From Catonia carolina (Eukaryota > Arthropoda > Insecta > Hemiptera > Achilidae): a DNA stretch of 64,000 bases. Of the stretch, positions 1 through 11,226 are shown piece after piece. The notes under the pieces are model-generated. The model did not search any database, had not been told where the DNA came from, and worked only from the letters and a program-made list of their open reading frames with translations. Made by a program: the position numbers and the translations under genes. The stretch is taken from positions 7,292,883 through 7,356,882 of the forward strand of contig JAQMRL010000008.1 in the NCBI GenBank assembly GCA_035578175.1. Reading direction: 5' to 3'. Numbering within the stretch: the first letter of the stretch is position 1; each line of letters begins with the position of its first letter.

Positions 1-575
1 CAAACGGAAACGTTTATTACTGAATTCCCGACTTAAACTTCTATAATCCCTACTTCAAAAACGATCAAAATTACCAATGACACAAAAATTACGCATATAT
101 TGTTCTCTTTTGAAACCTATATGGACCTACGGGTCCCAAATTTACGGTTCAACCAAACCCTCTAACTTACAACGAATTCAAGCATTCCAGTCAAAAACAT
201 TAGTCTACGCCTTATAGCAAAAGCACCTCTTTACGTTAGCAACAAAACCTTACATACAGATTTGAAAACATCACTTGTACAAAATTCCATCGAATACCTA
301 TACAAACGCTTTCACGACAAGTCACACGAACACGAGAACCTACTGGTGTGTTCACTTTCCACCTTCCATTTACCTGATAATCCCCCTAGACGCCTTAAAA
401 GATGCTGGAGTAGAGACCTGCTAATTTGATGCACAAATTTCATTGTTGGGGAGGCACCAATGGGGGCCCTACCCCTCTCATGCCTATCATGTCATTTACA
501 TTATTATCATAATCATCACATTTGCTTGTGGTAAAATTTTACAGTTGTAAATAAAGAATTAAAGAGAAAAAAAAG
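1..575 (+). pseudogene. Jockey-like LINE 3' end (C-terminus of reverse-transcriptase ORF, 3'UTR, A-rich tail)
   Basis: Bases 86-217 translate to a segment with KPIWTYGSQIYGS and RIQAFQSKTL, the usual C-terminal signature of Jockey-clade ORF2. The reading then continues one frame over from 214 to the stop at 427-429, with PLYVSNKTLHTDLK and PDNPPRRLKRCWSRDL. The frame change near 214 marks a broken copy. A short 3'UTR and an A-rich end (about 555-575) follow. The 5' part lies outside the window. It is a dead retrotransposon tail, not a host gene. Confidence 0.75.
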
Positions 576-620
576 TTCTGTAGAAAAAGTAGTTAAAATG
601 AAAGTTGTAGGTTTCTTAGC

Positions 621-812
621 TAATATAAAATTCTCGTGTCATAGTGTTAGTTGCCATACTCATCCGAAACGGCTCAACCGATTTTGATGAAACTTTATAT
701 GCACACTTGGTAGGTCTGAGAATAGGTTTTATCTATTTTTTTATACCCCTAAATGATAAGGGTGGTCCACTCCAAAAAAAGTTTTTTTATTTTCTGGACA
801 AAATTTTTATTT
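621..812 (+). mobile_element. Helitron-like 5' end fragment
   Basis: The stretch begins TAATATAAAATTCTCGTGTC and contains GAAACGGCTCAACCGATTTT followed by GATGAAACTTTATATGCACA and a GGGTGGTCCACTCC segment. I recognise this as the common 5' portion of non-autonomous insect Helitrons; the assignment is from memory of the family. No 3' CTAG end is present before the family A fragment at 814. The ORF over it is incidental. Confidence 0.4.
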
Positions 813-813
813 G

Positions 814-988
814 TTTACTTTCTCTTGCCTACATGAATATATAGGAAGGAAAGTATTGTTTTCATGTCGATTTTTCGAAATCGAGTTTTCACCGGATCTA
901 CACGTTTTCAGACCCCCTGAACCCAAAAAACATGTTTTTACCGATTGGTCTATGTGTGTGTGTGTGTGTGTGCGTGCGTGCGCGCGCG
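814..988 (+). mobile_element. Family A element, 5' fragment
   Basis: Starts TTTACTTTCTCTTGCC, keeps the CCTAYATGAATATATAGG hairpin and the CCCCTGAACCCAAAAAACATG block, and ends inside the GT microsatellite, which decays into GCGTGCGTGCGCGCGCG. Everything 3' of the microsatellite is missing, so the break is at the repeat itself. Confidence 0.85.
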
Positions 989-1237
989 AAATTATGTGGA
1001 GGGACGAGGATACAACTGGCAAAGAATAAAGGAGGAGAAATGGTGGATGGATACAGGAAGATGTGAGACTATAGTCCAGCTACTGTAAGAGTACTCCGCG
1101 CGAGGCAAGCGCCTCCTGTAGGTTGTAAACGTAAGTTTTACATTAGTTGGAGCGTATCTACCTCTCCGCCGGACAATTATCTTGCCCTACGTCCCATCAT
1201 AAAAATATCTAAATCCAGCTAAAATAAATATTATCCT

Positions 1238-1756
1238 TTCTTCTTCATGTAGCATCTCCATTACGAAGGTGTGCTAGCATCATGGCAATCCTGACCTTGG
1301 AAACTGTAGCTCTAAATAGGTCGATGGATGACAAATTAAACCACTCTCGCAGGTTCCGTAGCCAGGAGGTTCTTCTTCTTCCAACCGATCGTTTGCCCAT
1401 AATCTTTCCCTGGATGACAAGATGAAGGATTTCATATTTTGGACCTCTCAAGACATGGCCGAGGTACACCAGCTTTCTCTTCTTGATTTCGATCATCACT
1501 TCCATTCCCTTCTGCATCCTCCTTAGGACTTCCATGTTTGTGACTCTCTCTGTCCAAGATATTTTGTGCATCCTTCTGTAAACCCACATCTCAAAGGCCT
1601 CAAGTCTTCGTTCACATTGCCTATTGGTAGTCCAGGCCTCTGCACCATAGTACAGCACCGGAAAGATGTAACACCTCAGCACACGAATTCTCAAGTCCAG
1701 ACTCAGATTGTGGTTGCACAGCATCCTCTTCATTTTCACAAATGCGGCCCGGGCTC
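1238..1756 (-). pseudogene. LINE-derived 519-bp unit, copy 1 (C-terminal end of a reverse-transcriptase ORF)
   Basis: The minus strand reads open for about 170 codons to a stop near 1245. It contains CYIFPVLYYGAEAWTTN, RRLEAFEMWVYRRM and a KRSVGRRRTSWLRNLREW segment, typical of the region downstream of the RT domain in non-LTR retrotransposons. The RT motifs themselves are absent. By eye it is identical, without gaps, to 49077-49595, and both copies begin and end at the same bases. Possible short target duplication TCCTTT (1234-1239 and 1755-1760). The open frame reflects youth, not necessarily function. Confidence 0.85.
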
Positions 1757-3350
1757 CTTTAACCGTTTTCAATTATACCATTCTGATTACTTGTAATCAT
1801 CGTAGTTTCATAAATAGACTCCTGAATTAATTATTTTAACCGTTACATTTAACAAAACAATTTTTTTCTACTTTTTAATGTTTACCGCTTTTATGTTTCA
1901 AAAACTCACATTCACTATCACTCATGTTAACAAAACAGCTTACTAAACTTTTCAACTTCAGTCTACGAAAAAAAACGAACTGATACAATACCAAAAGATA
2001 ACTGATGAATCTAAAAATACGTTAAACACGGGAAAATGAAAACAGTTGTATTAAACAAGTCAGACATTAATTATTTTAATGATATGAAATAAACAATCTG
2101 AAATGATAAACAACAAATCACTGGAATTGTTTACTCTCTTGTTATAATTCAAGCGCATTAGTCTTGTTTTACTTGTGACCAAAAATAAAACAAAATAAAA
2201 CTGAGTCTATAATAAAAACCTACTAATCAAAAATAGGCTAATAATGTAATAATAGTAAAATGTTAGTTATTAATGGTAAACTAATGTTCGATTTATAAAA
2301 CATTTTCTAACAAATGAATTGAACGTGTTTTAATTATATTAAGCTTATAGCGAATCAGTGTTGTATGGAATTGTTGTTTTTTGATCATGCTGTCCGTATT
2401 TTTAACTAATGCGCATGCTCACTTGTATAGCTGGTTGCCTACGTCGGAGTATTCTTAGCGTAGACAGACTCTAGGTGAACACCCAAACCCGGCGATAGCT
2501 GTACAGGAAACCGGATCAGTGCCATAAACGTGCTACTATTTTGATTTCTTTCCATGAATCTAATAATTTGCACAGTTTAGTAATTAAAATTTCCAAACCT
2601 TATCCCAGATTTCGAACGCAAGACAATTTGCTTTAAAATCACAAGAACTAACCACGACACTAAAAAAAAAACGATCACAAAGAGAACACTAAATTATATT
2701 TAAATAATAAACACACACTGCTGTAGGTCTACGGTAAACGTTTACCATAAAATATTTGAAAGCAATTTTACACACATAATATTTATTATAAAAACCATTA
2801 CACGGTGAAACCATCGACAGTCTACATCTGTCAACATGGAAATAAAATTTAAAAAATCAACCGTATCGAATTATTTTCGGAACTATATATATATTTTTGT
2901 AATTTAATGAATTTAAAAAAAATCCAGATTTGATGGTCCATAAAATAAACGATAATGTTTGCCATAAAACAGAATATTGTTGACATAAAACATAAATGAA
3001 AAGACGTTAAGCGACAGTTCACTTTTTGTTACTTTTTTTTAAAAAAGAATGTACGTTAATAATATAGGAATAAATAAATTTTATAATTTGTTACGGCATT
3101 TTATTACCGGCTGGTTTGTTTTTTTAATGTGTCTTTTAACTTATTCCCCATTGAAATGTACCAATAAAAGTGCAATAAAACATATCAATTAGTGTCGAAT
3201 GGTTTTTATATGTTTTTCAATGAAACAAGTCATTGTAAGAGTGGACATTTTTATGTATAGTTGGAAATATGTAAGAAGAACCTGTGGTCATAAGACAAGT
3301 GCGTGCAACTAGAATTTCGTTGCTCAGCCACCCACCTGCGTTCGCAGTTA
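1757..3350. other. AT-rich stretch without recognisable gene
   Basis: No coding potential beyond short chance ORFs and no repeat of this window. The only GC-richer part is about 2390-2530. It contains TAATGCGCATGCTCA (2407-2421), which recurs in similar context at 62368-62382 and suggests an old shared repeat. Confidence 0.5.
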
Positions 3351-3732
3351 TCGTTGTTGTTAAGGTCATCAGCCGAAAGGCTGGTTTGAACCTCTAAATG
3401 TTTTACTAAGTAAAAACGAGGAGTGAGGTGGTTTACTATTGCCACAACTCACTGAGTGGAAAAGTACGCTTATCCGCATGCCAGGCCTTCTAAAAAGCAC
3501 ATATTTTCCACTCTGCCAATGACACCTTCACTTCATTTAACACGGTCTGGCTGTATAATGAAATTCATTACCTACTTTCAGAGGAGACAACTCTAATTAG
3601 TGTCTTTTACACCTCTACCTCTTCTGTTTTTAAATGATTCAGTGATTTCATTGGCTGCCATGTGATAAGAAACAGAACTATTCATTTTAGCCCTCAAAAG
3701 AACAGATCGAGTAAATAATTTGACACTCCACC
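3351..3732 (-). mobile_element. SINE-B copy, nearly complete
   Basis: Reads on the minus strand from the (AAC)n tail (3351-3360, seen as GTTGTTGTT) through CAGCCTTTCGGCTGATGACC to the GTGGAGTGTCAAATT head. It lacks about 16 head bases, where the adjacent family A piece begins at an A run. Confidence 0.85.
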
Positions 3733-4012
3733 AAAAAATGAAAAATGACACGAATAAACTACTACTTTCAGTAGACCGATTTTGATGAAAATGTTAATGT
3801 CGGGTCCTCTAGTGGTATCTAACTTAAGTTTCAAGTTTCAACTTCATACGATGTCTTGTACTTGAGATACTCTGTTCACACACAGACCAATCGCAAAAAA
3901 CATGTTTTTTGGGTTCAGGGGGCCTGAAAATGAGTAGAACCGGTGAAAACTCAATTTTGAAAAATCGACATTAAAACAATACTTTTCTTCCTATTCATAT
4001 AGTAAGTAAAAA
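3733..4012 (-). mobile_element. Family A element, 5' portion
   Basis: Covers the region from ACACGAATAAACTACTAC through the short CACACACAG microsatellite to the 5' terminus AGTAAGTAAAAA. The 5' motif is eroded (GCAAGAGAAAGT is now ATAGTAAGT). The element's 3' two thirds are missing. Confidence 0.8.
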
Positions 4013-4256
4013 CTCCACCCTGCAAAGGACAACCTTCACTACGTTCACCACAGGGTCTGGTTGTATAATGAAATTCGTTATTCTCAGAGAACATAATTGT
4101 GACTAGTGTATTTTACACCTCTACCTCTTCTATTCTGAAATGCTTCAGTCATATAATTGGGTGGACATGTGATAAGAAACAGAACTATTTTTTGTAGCCC
4201 TGGAACTAGCAGATAAGAGTACATATAATTTAACACTCCACCTGTTGATTATGAGA
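4013..4256 (-). mobile_element. SINE-B fragment
   Basis: Carries the central and head parts (CACCACAGGGTCTGG, TTTACACCTCTACCTCTTCT, TTTAACACTCCACCTG). The tail half is missing. It is more diverged than the copy at 3351. Confidence 0.8.
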
Positions 4257-4265
4257 ATATTATTT

Positions 4266-4311
4266 ACATAGGAAAGAGAAGTCGCGTGAGTATTTCACAC
4301 CGAATTTATGA
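4266..4311 (+). mobile_element. Family A 3'-terminal remnant
   Basis: GGAAAGAGAAGTCGCGTGAG followed by TATTTCACACCGAATTT is a decayed copy of the 3' subterminal motif plus terminal stem-loop of family A. Confidence 0.6.
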
Positions 4312-4836
4312 AGGTTCAAATTTAACATCGGTGTCAAAATAGACTTTCAAAAAAATCGTGGAAATTGTATATTACATAAGAGTGTGAGAAAGTAAAGCAA
4401 AATCAATTTTCACGGAGAATAAAAAGATTTAAAAAAAACAAAATCCAGATAAATGTAAAATAACAAAACGAAAAATCAGGCTGCGATAAACAAAACACAA
4501 AGGTGGATTAAATAGGCTACTCTTGCTTAACTGAAAATGCAATTGATACAAATTACGCCTACATAGAGACAGAGAGACGAACGGAAGATCATTAAGGTTG
4601 TCGACCTAACTGTGACCACAAATCCACAATATAATAAAATATGTATTAATTTGTATTTGAAGAAGAGATATAAAATAAATTGTATGCAGGCGAATATAAC
4701 CTAACAACAACACTGAAAAAGGTGGTATTGTGTTATTATTCAAAGACGATGGCATTATGTTCACGATTGCATGTGTCTGCATCATGACACGTAATAAAGA
4801 AATATGAGTATTTATATGACGCACGCACATACCAAA
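4312..4836. other. AT-rich stretch, nothing recognised
   Basis: Short ORFs on the minus strand have no recognisable domain. I see no repeat of this window here. Confidence 0.5.
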
Positions 4837-4912
4837 ATTCTGGTGTAAAAATACACTCACACAACTTACTCTTGCCAGTGTAAATAATTAAAAATATAAC
4901 ATAATTATGATT
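4837..4912 (-). mobile_element. Family A 3'-terminal remnant
   Basis: TCTGGTGTAAAAATACACTC and ACACAACTTACTCTTGCC match the 3' stem-loop and inverted motif on the minus strand, with several substitutions. Only about 70 bases remain. Confidence 0.65.
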
Positions 4913-4936
4913 AATCATCAGTAAACAATGGGTTTT

Positions 4937-5812
4937 TTACTTTCTCTTGCCTACATGATATAGGAATTACATGATATATAGGAAGTAAAGTATTGTTTTC
5001 ATGTCGATTTTTCGAAATCGAGTTTACACCGGATCTACACGTTTTCAGACCCCCCTGAACCCAAAAAACATGTTTTTAGCGATTGGTCTGTGTGTGTGCG
5101 TTTGTGTGTGAACAGAATATATCAAGAACGGAACATCGTACGTACTTGAAACTTGAAACTTAAGTTAAATATCACTAGAGAACCCGGAACGAACATTTTC
5201 ATCAAAATCGGTCAATCGGAAGTAGTAGTTTATTTGTGTCATTTTTCACTTTTTGCAATTTTCTCAAAAACGACTCGTAGGATTTTTTAAAAATTGTTTC
5301 ATTTACTAAATTTTTATGCTCTACAAGATAGGGTAGGCGCCATGTCTGCTGAAATTCTTGGGAGGCTGTTATCTCGTAAATAAATTGGTTTTTTTAAGAT
5401 TACAACTTAAATACGCATTTTAGCGCAAAAATTTATGTAATCAAAGTTGTGGAGAATTTAAAATCCTACAACTTTTATTTCAAACATTTATGTGTATAAC
5501 GCTTAGTTTAGCGGTAATTAGCGATTTTATGTTTTTTTCTAATGGAAACGCGTGAAAAATCTATTTTTTTAAGATTTCGGCTTTAGAATGCTTTTTAAGA
5601 TAAAAGTGTAGACTATGTAATTAAATTATAGGAAATTGAAAGATCTACAACTTATATTTAGAGCATTTTCCTCTATAGAGCCTTGTTTAGCGTAAGAAAG
5701 TGATTTTCCGTATTTTTAAGCCAAACTGAGGTCGATTTTCATTTTGCGTCTTTCACCCATGATTAAAATAAGGTTATGTTTTTTGAGGATAGTTTCTTGT
5801 TTATTTCTAATT
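4937..5812 (+). mobile_element. Family A element lacking its 3' terminus
   Basis: Starts after T6 with ACTTTCTCTTGCC. The first hairpin region is duplicated (CATGATATAGGAATTACATGATATATAGG spans 4954-4982). It runs through the GT repeat (5091-5108), TCTACAAGATAGGGTAGGCG, and both TAAGATT modules to GAGGATAGTTTCTTG. The last 80 or so bases, with inverted motif and stem-loop, are absent. Confidence 0.85.
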
Positions 5813-5878
5813 ACATATTTTTCTTTTTCCTCAGTCAGATGAGATTTATTATTTTTATTAATAGAAGCAACTTTTATA

Positions 5879-6908
5879 ACTGCCCATAACTGTCAGGTGG
5901 AGAGTCAAATTATTTACACTCAATCTGTTCGTTGCAGGGCTAAAATAAATAGTTCTGTTTCTTATCACATGGTCAGCCAATTATATGACTGAATCATTTA
6001 AGAACAGAAGAGGCAGAGGTGTAAAAGACACTAATCAGAGTTATCTCCTCTGAAAGTAATGAATTTCATTATACAGCCAGACCCTGTGGTGAATGATGTG
6101 AAGGTGTCATTTGCAGAGTTAAAAATCTGGTGTGAAACACTCACACAACTTTCTCTTGCCAATGCAAATAATTTACAATATAATTTAACATTAGTAATAA
6201 AATATTAGAAATGAACAAAAACTAACCTCAAAAACATAACCTTATTTTAATCATGAGTGAATGACGCAAAATGACAATCGAACTCAGTTTGGCTTAAAAA
6301 TACGGAAAATCACGCTTTCACGCTAAACTAGGCTCTGTAGAGAAAAATGCTCTAAACAAAAGTTGTAGATCTTTTAATTTTTTATAAATTTAATTATATA
6401 CACTTTTGTCGTAAAATGCATACTAAGACCGAAATGTTAAAAAAATCGATTTTTTTCACGTTTTCGTGAGAAAAAAAACAGAAAATCGCAAAGTACCGCT
6501 AAACTAAGCGTTATACAAAAAATTGTTTGAAACAAAAGTTGTAGGTTTTTAAATTCTCTACAACTTTTATTATATAAGTTTTTGCGCTAAAATTTATATT
6601 AAAGCCGTAATCTTAAAAAAACGTTTTTACGTGAAAACAGCCTCACCGAGAATTTCAGCAAACATGGCGCCTACCCTATCTTGTAGAGAATAAAAAAATT
6701 GAGTAAAATAGGCGATTTTAAAAAAAATCGTAGGACCAGTTTTTGAGAAAATCGCAAAAAACTGAAAAATTATACGAATAAACTACTACTTCCGGTTGAC
6801 CGATTTTGATGAAAATGTTCGTGTCGCGTCCGGTAGTGGTATGTAACTTAAGTTTCAAGTTTCAAGTTCGTACGATGTTCCGTTCTTGAGATATTCTGTT
6901 CACACACA

Positions 6909-6967
<59 letters not shown>

Positions 6968-7250
6968 CAATCGCTAAAAACATGTTTTTTGGTTTCAGGG
7001 GGTCTGAAAACGTATAGATCCGGTGAAAACTCGATTTCGAAAAATCGACATGAAAACAATACTTTCCTTCCTATATATTCATATAGGCAAGAGAAAGTAA
7101 AAATATGTGCTTTTCAGAGGGCCTGGCATGCTGATAAGTGTACTTTCAACTCAGTGAGGAAGGCACTGGTAAACCACTTCACTCCTCGTTTCACTTAGTA
7201 AAACCTCTACAGGTTCAAACCAGCCTTTCGGCTGATGACCTAAACAACAA
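5879..7250 (+). mobile_element. SINE-B, full copy split by a family A insertion, with 11-bp target duplication
   Basis: Head ACTGCCCATAAC at 5879, body to 6124, then family A (6125-7099), then TATGTGCTTTTCAGAGGG to TGATGACCTAAACAACAA. The direct repeat CAACTTTTATA flanks it at 5868-5878 and 7251-7261, which defines a retroposed unit with an (AAC)n tail. Late in the element GGTTCAAACC resembles a pol III B box, but no convincing A box precedes it, so tRNA origin is not shown. The stem CAGCC-TTTC-GGCTG at 7221-7234 lies just before the tail. Confidence 0.88.
6125..7099 (-). mobile_element. Family A element, full length, nested in SINE-B
   Basis: Minus-strand copy running from ATCTGGTGTG (3' end) to GGCAAGAGAAAGTAA (5' end). 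The microsatellite is the longest seen here, roughly 29 CA units at 6900-6963. The host SINE normally has GGAAAATATGTG at this point. Here an A run lies on each side, so insertion was into the A/T run with at most a few bases duplicated. Confidence 0.92.
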
Positions 7251-7265
7251 CAACTTTTATATGTA

Positions 7266-8225
7266 CGAGGGTAGGCTGATAAGTAATGCACACATGCTTG
7301 TAGAAGACAACTAAATAAACTTCAGTAGCGCGCCTGGTGGCATGTGGAAGTACTATTTCTCCTCTACAAGTCTGCGCAGTTTGAAGGCGTTGCTTTCATT
7401 CAGTTTGTTTTGAGTAGTGGAAGTATGGCGTCGTGTTCTGGTGCTATGTCAACGAGAATTAAACAACGCGAATTGAACAACTTTTGAAGCGCTACCGTGA
7501 CGAAGGAGACGACTTTCTTTTGAATATTGTGACGGGGGACGAGTCATGGGTTCATCATTACGATCCCGAAGAAAAAAGGCAGAGCGCTGAATATCGTCAT
7601 CCACATTCTCCTGTTGTGAAAAAGTTCAAAACACAACCGTCCGCAAAAAAAATTCTTTTGACTGTGTTTTGGGATGCTCGCCGAGTTTATGTGACTGATT
7701 ATCTGGAACGAGGGGCAACGGTAAATTCTGCTCAGTATATACAGACTCTGAAACACCTCCGACGTCGAGTTTGTCGTGTTAGAGGCAACCTGGCGCCAAT
7801 AATTTTGCAACACGACAATGCTCGTCCACACACTTCGCGTGCAACTGGAGAGGCTCTGAGAAACCTGAAGTTTCAACCAATTTTACACCCTCCGTATTCT
7901 CCCGACCTTGCGCCTTGCGATTTTTATTTTTTTCCTCTACTGAAGAGAGACCTTAAGGGTAATCATTACAGCTCGGACAATGAGGTGAAGGCAGCTATTG
8001 CGTCCTGGGTTCGAGGAAAGTCGGAAGAATTTTTCAGTGACGGAATGAAAAAACTTGTTAAACGTTGGGAGAAATGTGTAATGCTTAACGGTGACTATAT
8101 TGAAAAATAAATAGATAATTTGGTAGGTTAAGATTTGTACTTTAATTTGTTATTTACCCCATCTTGCTATTTCTTTTTGTTCGTCTTCTACAAGCATGTG
8201 TGCATTACTTATCAGCCTACCCTCG
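7266..8225 (+). mobile_element. Mariner element (DD34D), internally deleted, 960 bp
   Basis: Terminal inverted repeats of about 40 bp start CGAGGGTAGGCTGATAAG and end with its complement. TA dinucleotides flank at 7264-7265 and 8226-8227. Full mariners are about 1.3 kb with a ~345-codon gene, so roughly 0.3 kb is missing, all from the N-terminal coding part. The TIRs are nearly perfect, so this is a fairly young element that needs a transposase in trans. It lies a few bases beyond a SINE-B target duplication. Confidence 0.92.
7484..8110 (+). pseudogene. Mariner transposase, catalytic part only (N-terminus deleted)
   Basis: About 208 codons. TGDESW carries the first catalytic Asp, ILQHDNARPH the second, and PPYSPDLAPCDF the third. 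Thirty-four residues separate the second and third Asp, the DD34D spacing of mariners. The C-terminal KRWEKCVMLNGDYIEK and stop are intact. The paired helix-turn-helix domain (about 120 residues) is missing. An upstream ATG at 7425 opens a short frame (MASCSGAMSTRIKQREL) that is out of frame with the catalytic part. It could not bind its own ends. Confidence 0.9.
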
Positions 8226-8250
8226 TATTATTATTTATATACTTCTAGTC

Positions 8251-8373
8251 TATTATTTATTTATTTAACATCCCATCAACTGCAACGGTTATTAGCGACG
8301 ACGTTGGGGTGTAACAATATTACAATGAAAAATAAAATGATTTTTTTGTAACGTATGAAAATATGCCGTGCCT
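8251..8373 (-). mobile_element. SINE-D 3' fragment
   Basis: Minus strand from the A-rich tail (ATAAATAAA) through GTCGTCGCTAATAACCGTTG to GGCACGGCATATTTTC. The tRNA-like head is missing. It matches the bodies at 46171 and 53501. Confidence 0.8.
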
Positions 8374-8390
8374 TTAATACCGTGCATTTA

Positions 8391-9036
8391 AAAGATACTT
8401 CTTTTTTCTTTAATTTTATCGTTTTAAAATTGGTCTAGAGGTAAAGTCGTCGCCAGAATCAGCTGATTTTCGGAGACGAAGGTTCCTGGTTCAAATCCTA
8501 GTAAAGGATATGCACTTTTATATGGATTTGAATGCTAGACAGTGGTTACCGGTGTACTTTGATGGTTGGGGTTCAATTAACCATACTCTCTCAGGAATGG
8601 TCGACCTGAGTCTGTACAAGACTACACAGTCTCATTTACTTGTCATACATATCATCCTCATCTCATTGGGTCATGGGGTTGCTTATTGTTCTCAATTGAA
8701 CAGATTGCAACGTACACAAATTAGGAAAAAAAATATTTCATTTCAAAATACATATAAATAAATTCATAATAAACTCTATTCAAATGTAAACCCGAAATGG
8801 CTTCCGCCGTATGTCAATGAAGGACATTTTTTTAAAAACAGATGTGAAACACAAGATTTTTACTTTTAAAATCTGATATAAAATCGAATTTGAGTTAAAA
8901 AAAAACGTTATGTTAGCATGTAAAAGCAACATATAACATAAAAACTAAAGACAGTTAATTTATAAAACAGCATTTCTTTGTCCACGGTACATTCAAATTA
9001 TAAATAACAATAAAAATTTTACAAATCAATTACACC
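8391..9036. repeat. Tandem segmental duplication, unit 1 (contains SINE-C)
   Basis: The order AAAGATACTTC...TTTTAAAAT, ATTTCATTTCAAAATACATA, CCGCCGTATGTCAATGAAGG, CAAGATTTTTACTTTTAAAA, ACGTTATGTTAGCATG to ATCAATTACACC recurs in unit 2 (9184-11406). Unit 1 holds a SINE-C that unit 2 lacks and lacks the family A insertion that unit 2 holds. Confidence 0.85.
8431..8729 (+). mobile_element. SINE-C, tRNA-headed
   Basis: Head with an A-box-like TTGGTCTAGAGG and a B box GGTTCAAATCC, followed by a body with GGTTGGGGTTCAATTAACCA and TCTCATTGGGTCATGGGGTT and a short A run at 8725-8731. Unit 2 of the duplication (about 9210-9230) shows the site without it. The ORF over the body (8510-8761) is incidental. 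Confidence 0.85.
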
Positions 9037-9040
9037 AATA

Positions 9041-9144
9041 ATTTCGTTTTGCGTCTTTCACTCATAATATATTACTAATGTTAGGTTATGTTGTTCATTA
9101 TTTTCATTGGCAAGAGAAAGTCGTGTGAGTCTGTCACACAAAAT
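9041..9144 (+). mobile_element. Family A 3' remnant
   Basis: TTTTGCGTCTTTCACTCAT, GTTAGGTTATGTTG, CATTGGCAAGAGAAAGTCGT and GTGAGTCTGTCACAC are the last ~100 bases of family A. It lies between the two duplication units. Confidence 0.8.
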
Positions 9145-9370
9145 TTTCATTAATATAAAAAACTTTTATATGTATTATAATTTAGATACTTCCTTTTTTC
9201 TATAATTTTATCATTTTAAAATATTTCATTTCAAAATACATATATAAATAAATTTATAATAAACTCCATTGAAATGTAGCATTATAATGAAATACTAAAA
9301 CCCAAAATGACTACCGCCGTAATGTCAATAAGGGAAATTTTTTTAAAAACTGGTGTGAAACACAAGATTT

Positions 9371-11226
9371 TTACTTTCTCTTGCCTATATGAATATATAG
9401 GAAGGAAAGTATTATTTTCATGTCGATTTTTCGAAATCGAGTTTTCACCGGATCTACACGTTTTCAGACCCCCTGAACCCAAAAAACATGTTTTTAGCGA
9501 TTGGTCTGTGTGTGTGAACAGAATATCTCAAGAACGGAACATCGTACAAACTTGAAACTTAGAACTTAAGTTACATACCACTACCGGACCCGACACGAAC
9601 ATTTTCATCAAAATCGGTCAACCGGAAGTAGTAGTTTATTCGTATAATTTTTCACTTTTTTGCGATTTTCTCAAAAACTGGTCCTACGATTTTTTTTAAA
9701 AATCGCCTGGTTTACTACATTTTTTATTCTCTACAAGATAGGGTAGGCGTCATGTTTGCTGAAATTCTTGGTGAGGCTGTTTTCACGTAAAAACATTTTC
9801 TTTATAAGATTGCGGCTTTAATATGCATTTTAGCGCAAAACGTTATATAATAAAAGTTGTAGAAAATGTAAAATTCTACAACTTTTATTTCGAACATTTT
9901 TTTTGTATAAAGCTTAGTTTAGCGGTAATTAGCGATTTTCTGTTTTTTTTCTCACGAAAACGTGTGAAAAATCAATTTTTTTAAGATTTCGGCCTTAGTA
10001 TGCATTTTACAACAAAAACATATATAATCAAACTTATAGGATATTAAAAAATCTGGTGTGAAACACTCACACAACTTTCTCTTGCCAATGCAAATGATTA
10101 ATAATATACCTAACATTATTAATAAAATATTAGAAATAAACAAAAACTAACCTCAAAAACATAACCTTATTTTAATCACGAGTGAATGACGCAAAATGAC
10201 AATCGAACTCAGTTTGGCTTAAAAATACGGAAAATCACGCTTTCACGCTGAACTAGGCTCTGTAGAGAAAAATGCTCTAAACAAAAGTTGTAGATCTTTT
10301 AATTTTCTATAACTTTTATTATATATACTTTTGTCGTAAAATGCATACTAAGACCGAAATGTTTAAAAAATCGATTTTTCTCACGTTTTCGTGAGAAAAA
10401 AACAGAAAATCGTTAATTACCGCTAAACTAAGCGTTATACAAAAAAATGTTTGAAACAGAAGTTGTAGGTTTTTAAATTCTCTACAACTTTTATTATATA
10501 AGTTTTTGCGCTGAAATTTATATTAAAGCCGTAATCTTAAAAAAACAACGTTTTTACGTGAAAACAGCCTCACCGAGAATTTCAGCAAACATGGCGCCTA
10601 CCCTATCTTGTAGAGAATAAAAAATTGAGTAAAATAGGCGATTTTAAAAAAAATCGTAGGACCAGTTTTTGAGAAAATCGCAAAAAACTGAAAAATTATA
10701 CGAATAAACTACTACTTCCGGTTGACCGATTTTGATGAAAATGTTCGTGTCGCGTCCGGTAGTGGTATGTAACTTAAGTTCTAAGTTTCAAGTTTGTACG
10801 ATGTTCCGTTCTTGAGATATTCTGTTCACACACACACACACACAGACACACACACAGACCAATCGCTAAAAACATGTTTTTTGGGTTCAGGGGGTCTGAA
10901 AACGTATAGATCCGGTGAAAACTCGATTTGTTAAAATCGACATGAAAACAATACTTTCCTTCCTATATATTCATATAGGCAAGAGAAAGTAAAAATCTAC
11001 AACTTTTTTTATAGCGTTTTTCTCTACAGAGCCTAGTTTAGTGTGAAAGAGTGATTTTCCGTATTTTTAAGCTGAACTGAGTTTGATTTTCATTTTGCGT
11101 CTTTCAGTCATGATTAAAATAAGGTTATATTTTTAGAGGTTAGTTTTTGATTTATTTCTAATGTTAGGTTATATTGTTAATATCTGCAGTGGCAAGAGAA
11201 AGTTGTGTGAGTGTTTCACACCAGAT
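9371..11226 (+). mobile_element. Family A element, outer copy, split by another family A copy
   Basis: 5' part 9371-10050 and 3' part 10993-11226, ending GTGTTTCACACCAGAT. The break lies in the A run before ATCTACAAC. The uninserted site in unit 1 reads AAGATTTTTACTTTT with five T's. Here the T's outside the minimal element sum to about seven, so any target duplication is two bases or fewer. Confidence 0.9.
10051..10992 (-). mobile_element. Family A element, inner copy, full length
   Basis: Inserted in opposite orientation into the family A copy at 9371. Both termini are intact (ATCTGGTGTG and GGCAAGAGAAAGT). The microsatellite is compound (CA)n-GA-(CA)n at 10827-10857. The 15-bp stem around TCTACAACTTTTATTA is slightly altered. 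Confidence 0.92.

Noticed and set aside
9307..9555. Recurrent 50-90 codon ORFs (CRFFEIEFSPDLYVFRPPEP and similar) on many family A copies as possible genes
   Set aside because: They are the same non-coding 5' segment of family A translated again and again. The frame runs through the GT microsatellite (poly Val-Cys) and is broken freely in other copies.
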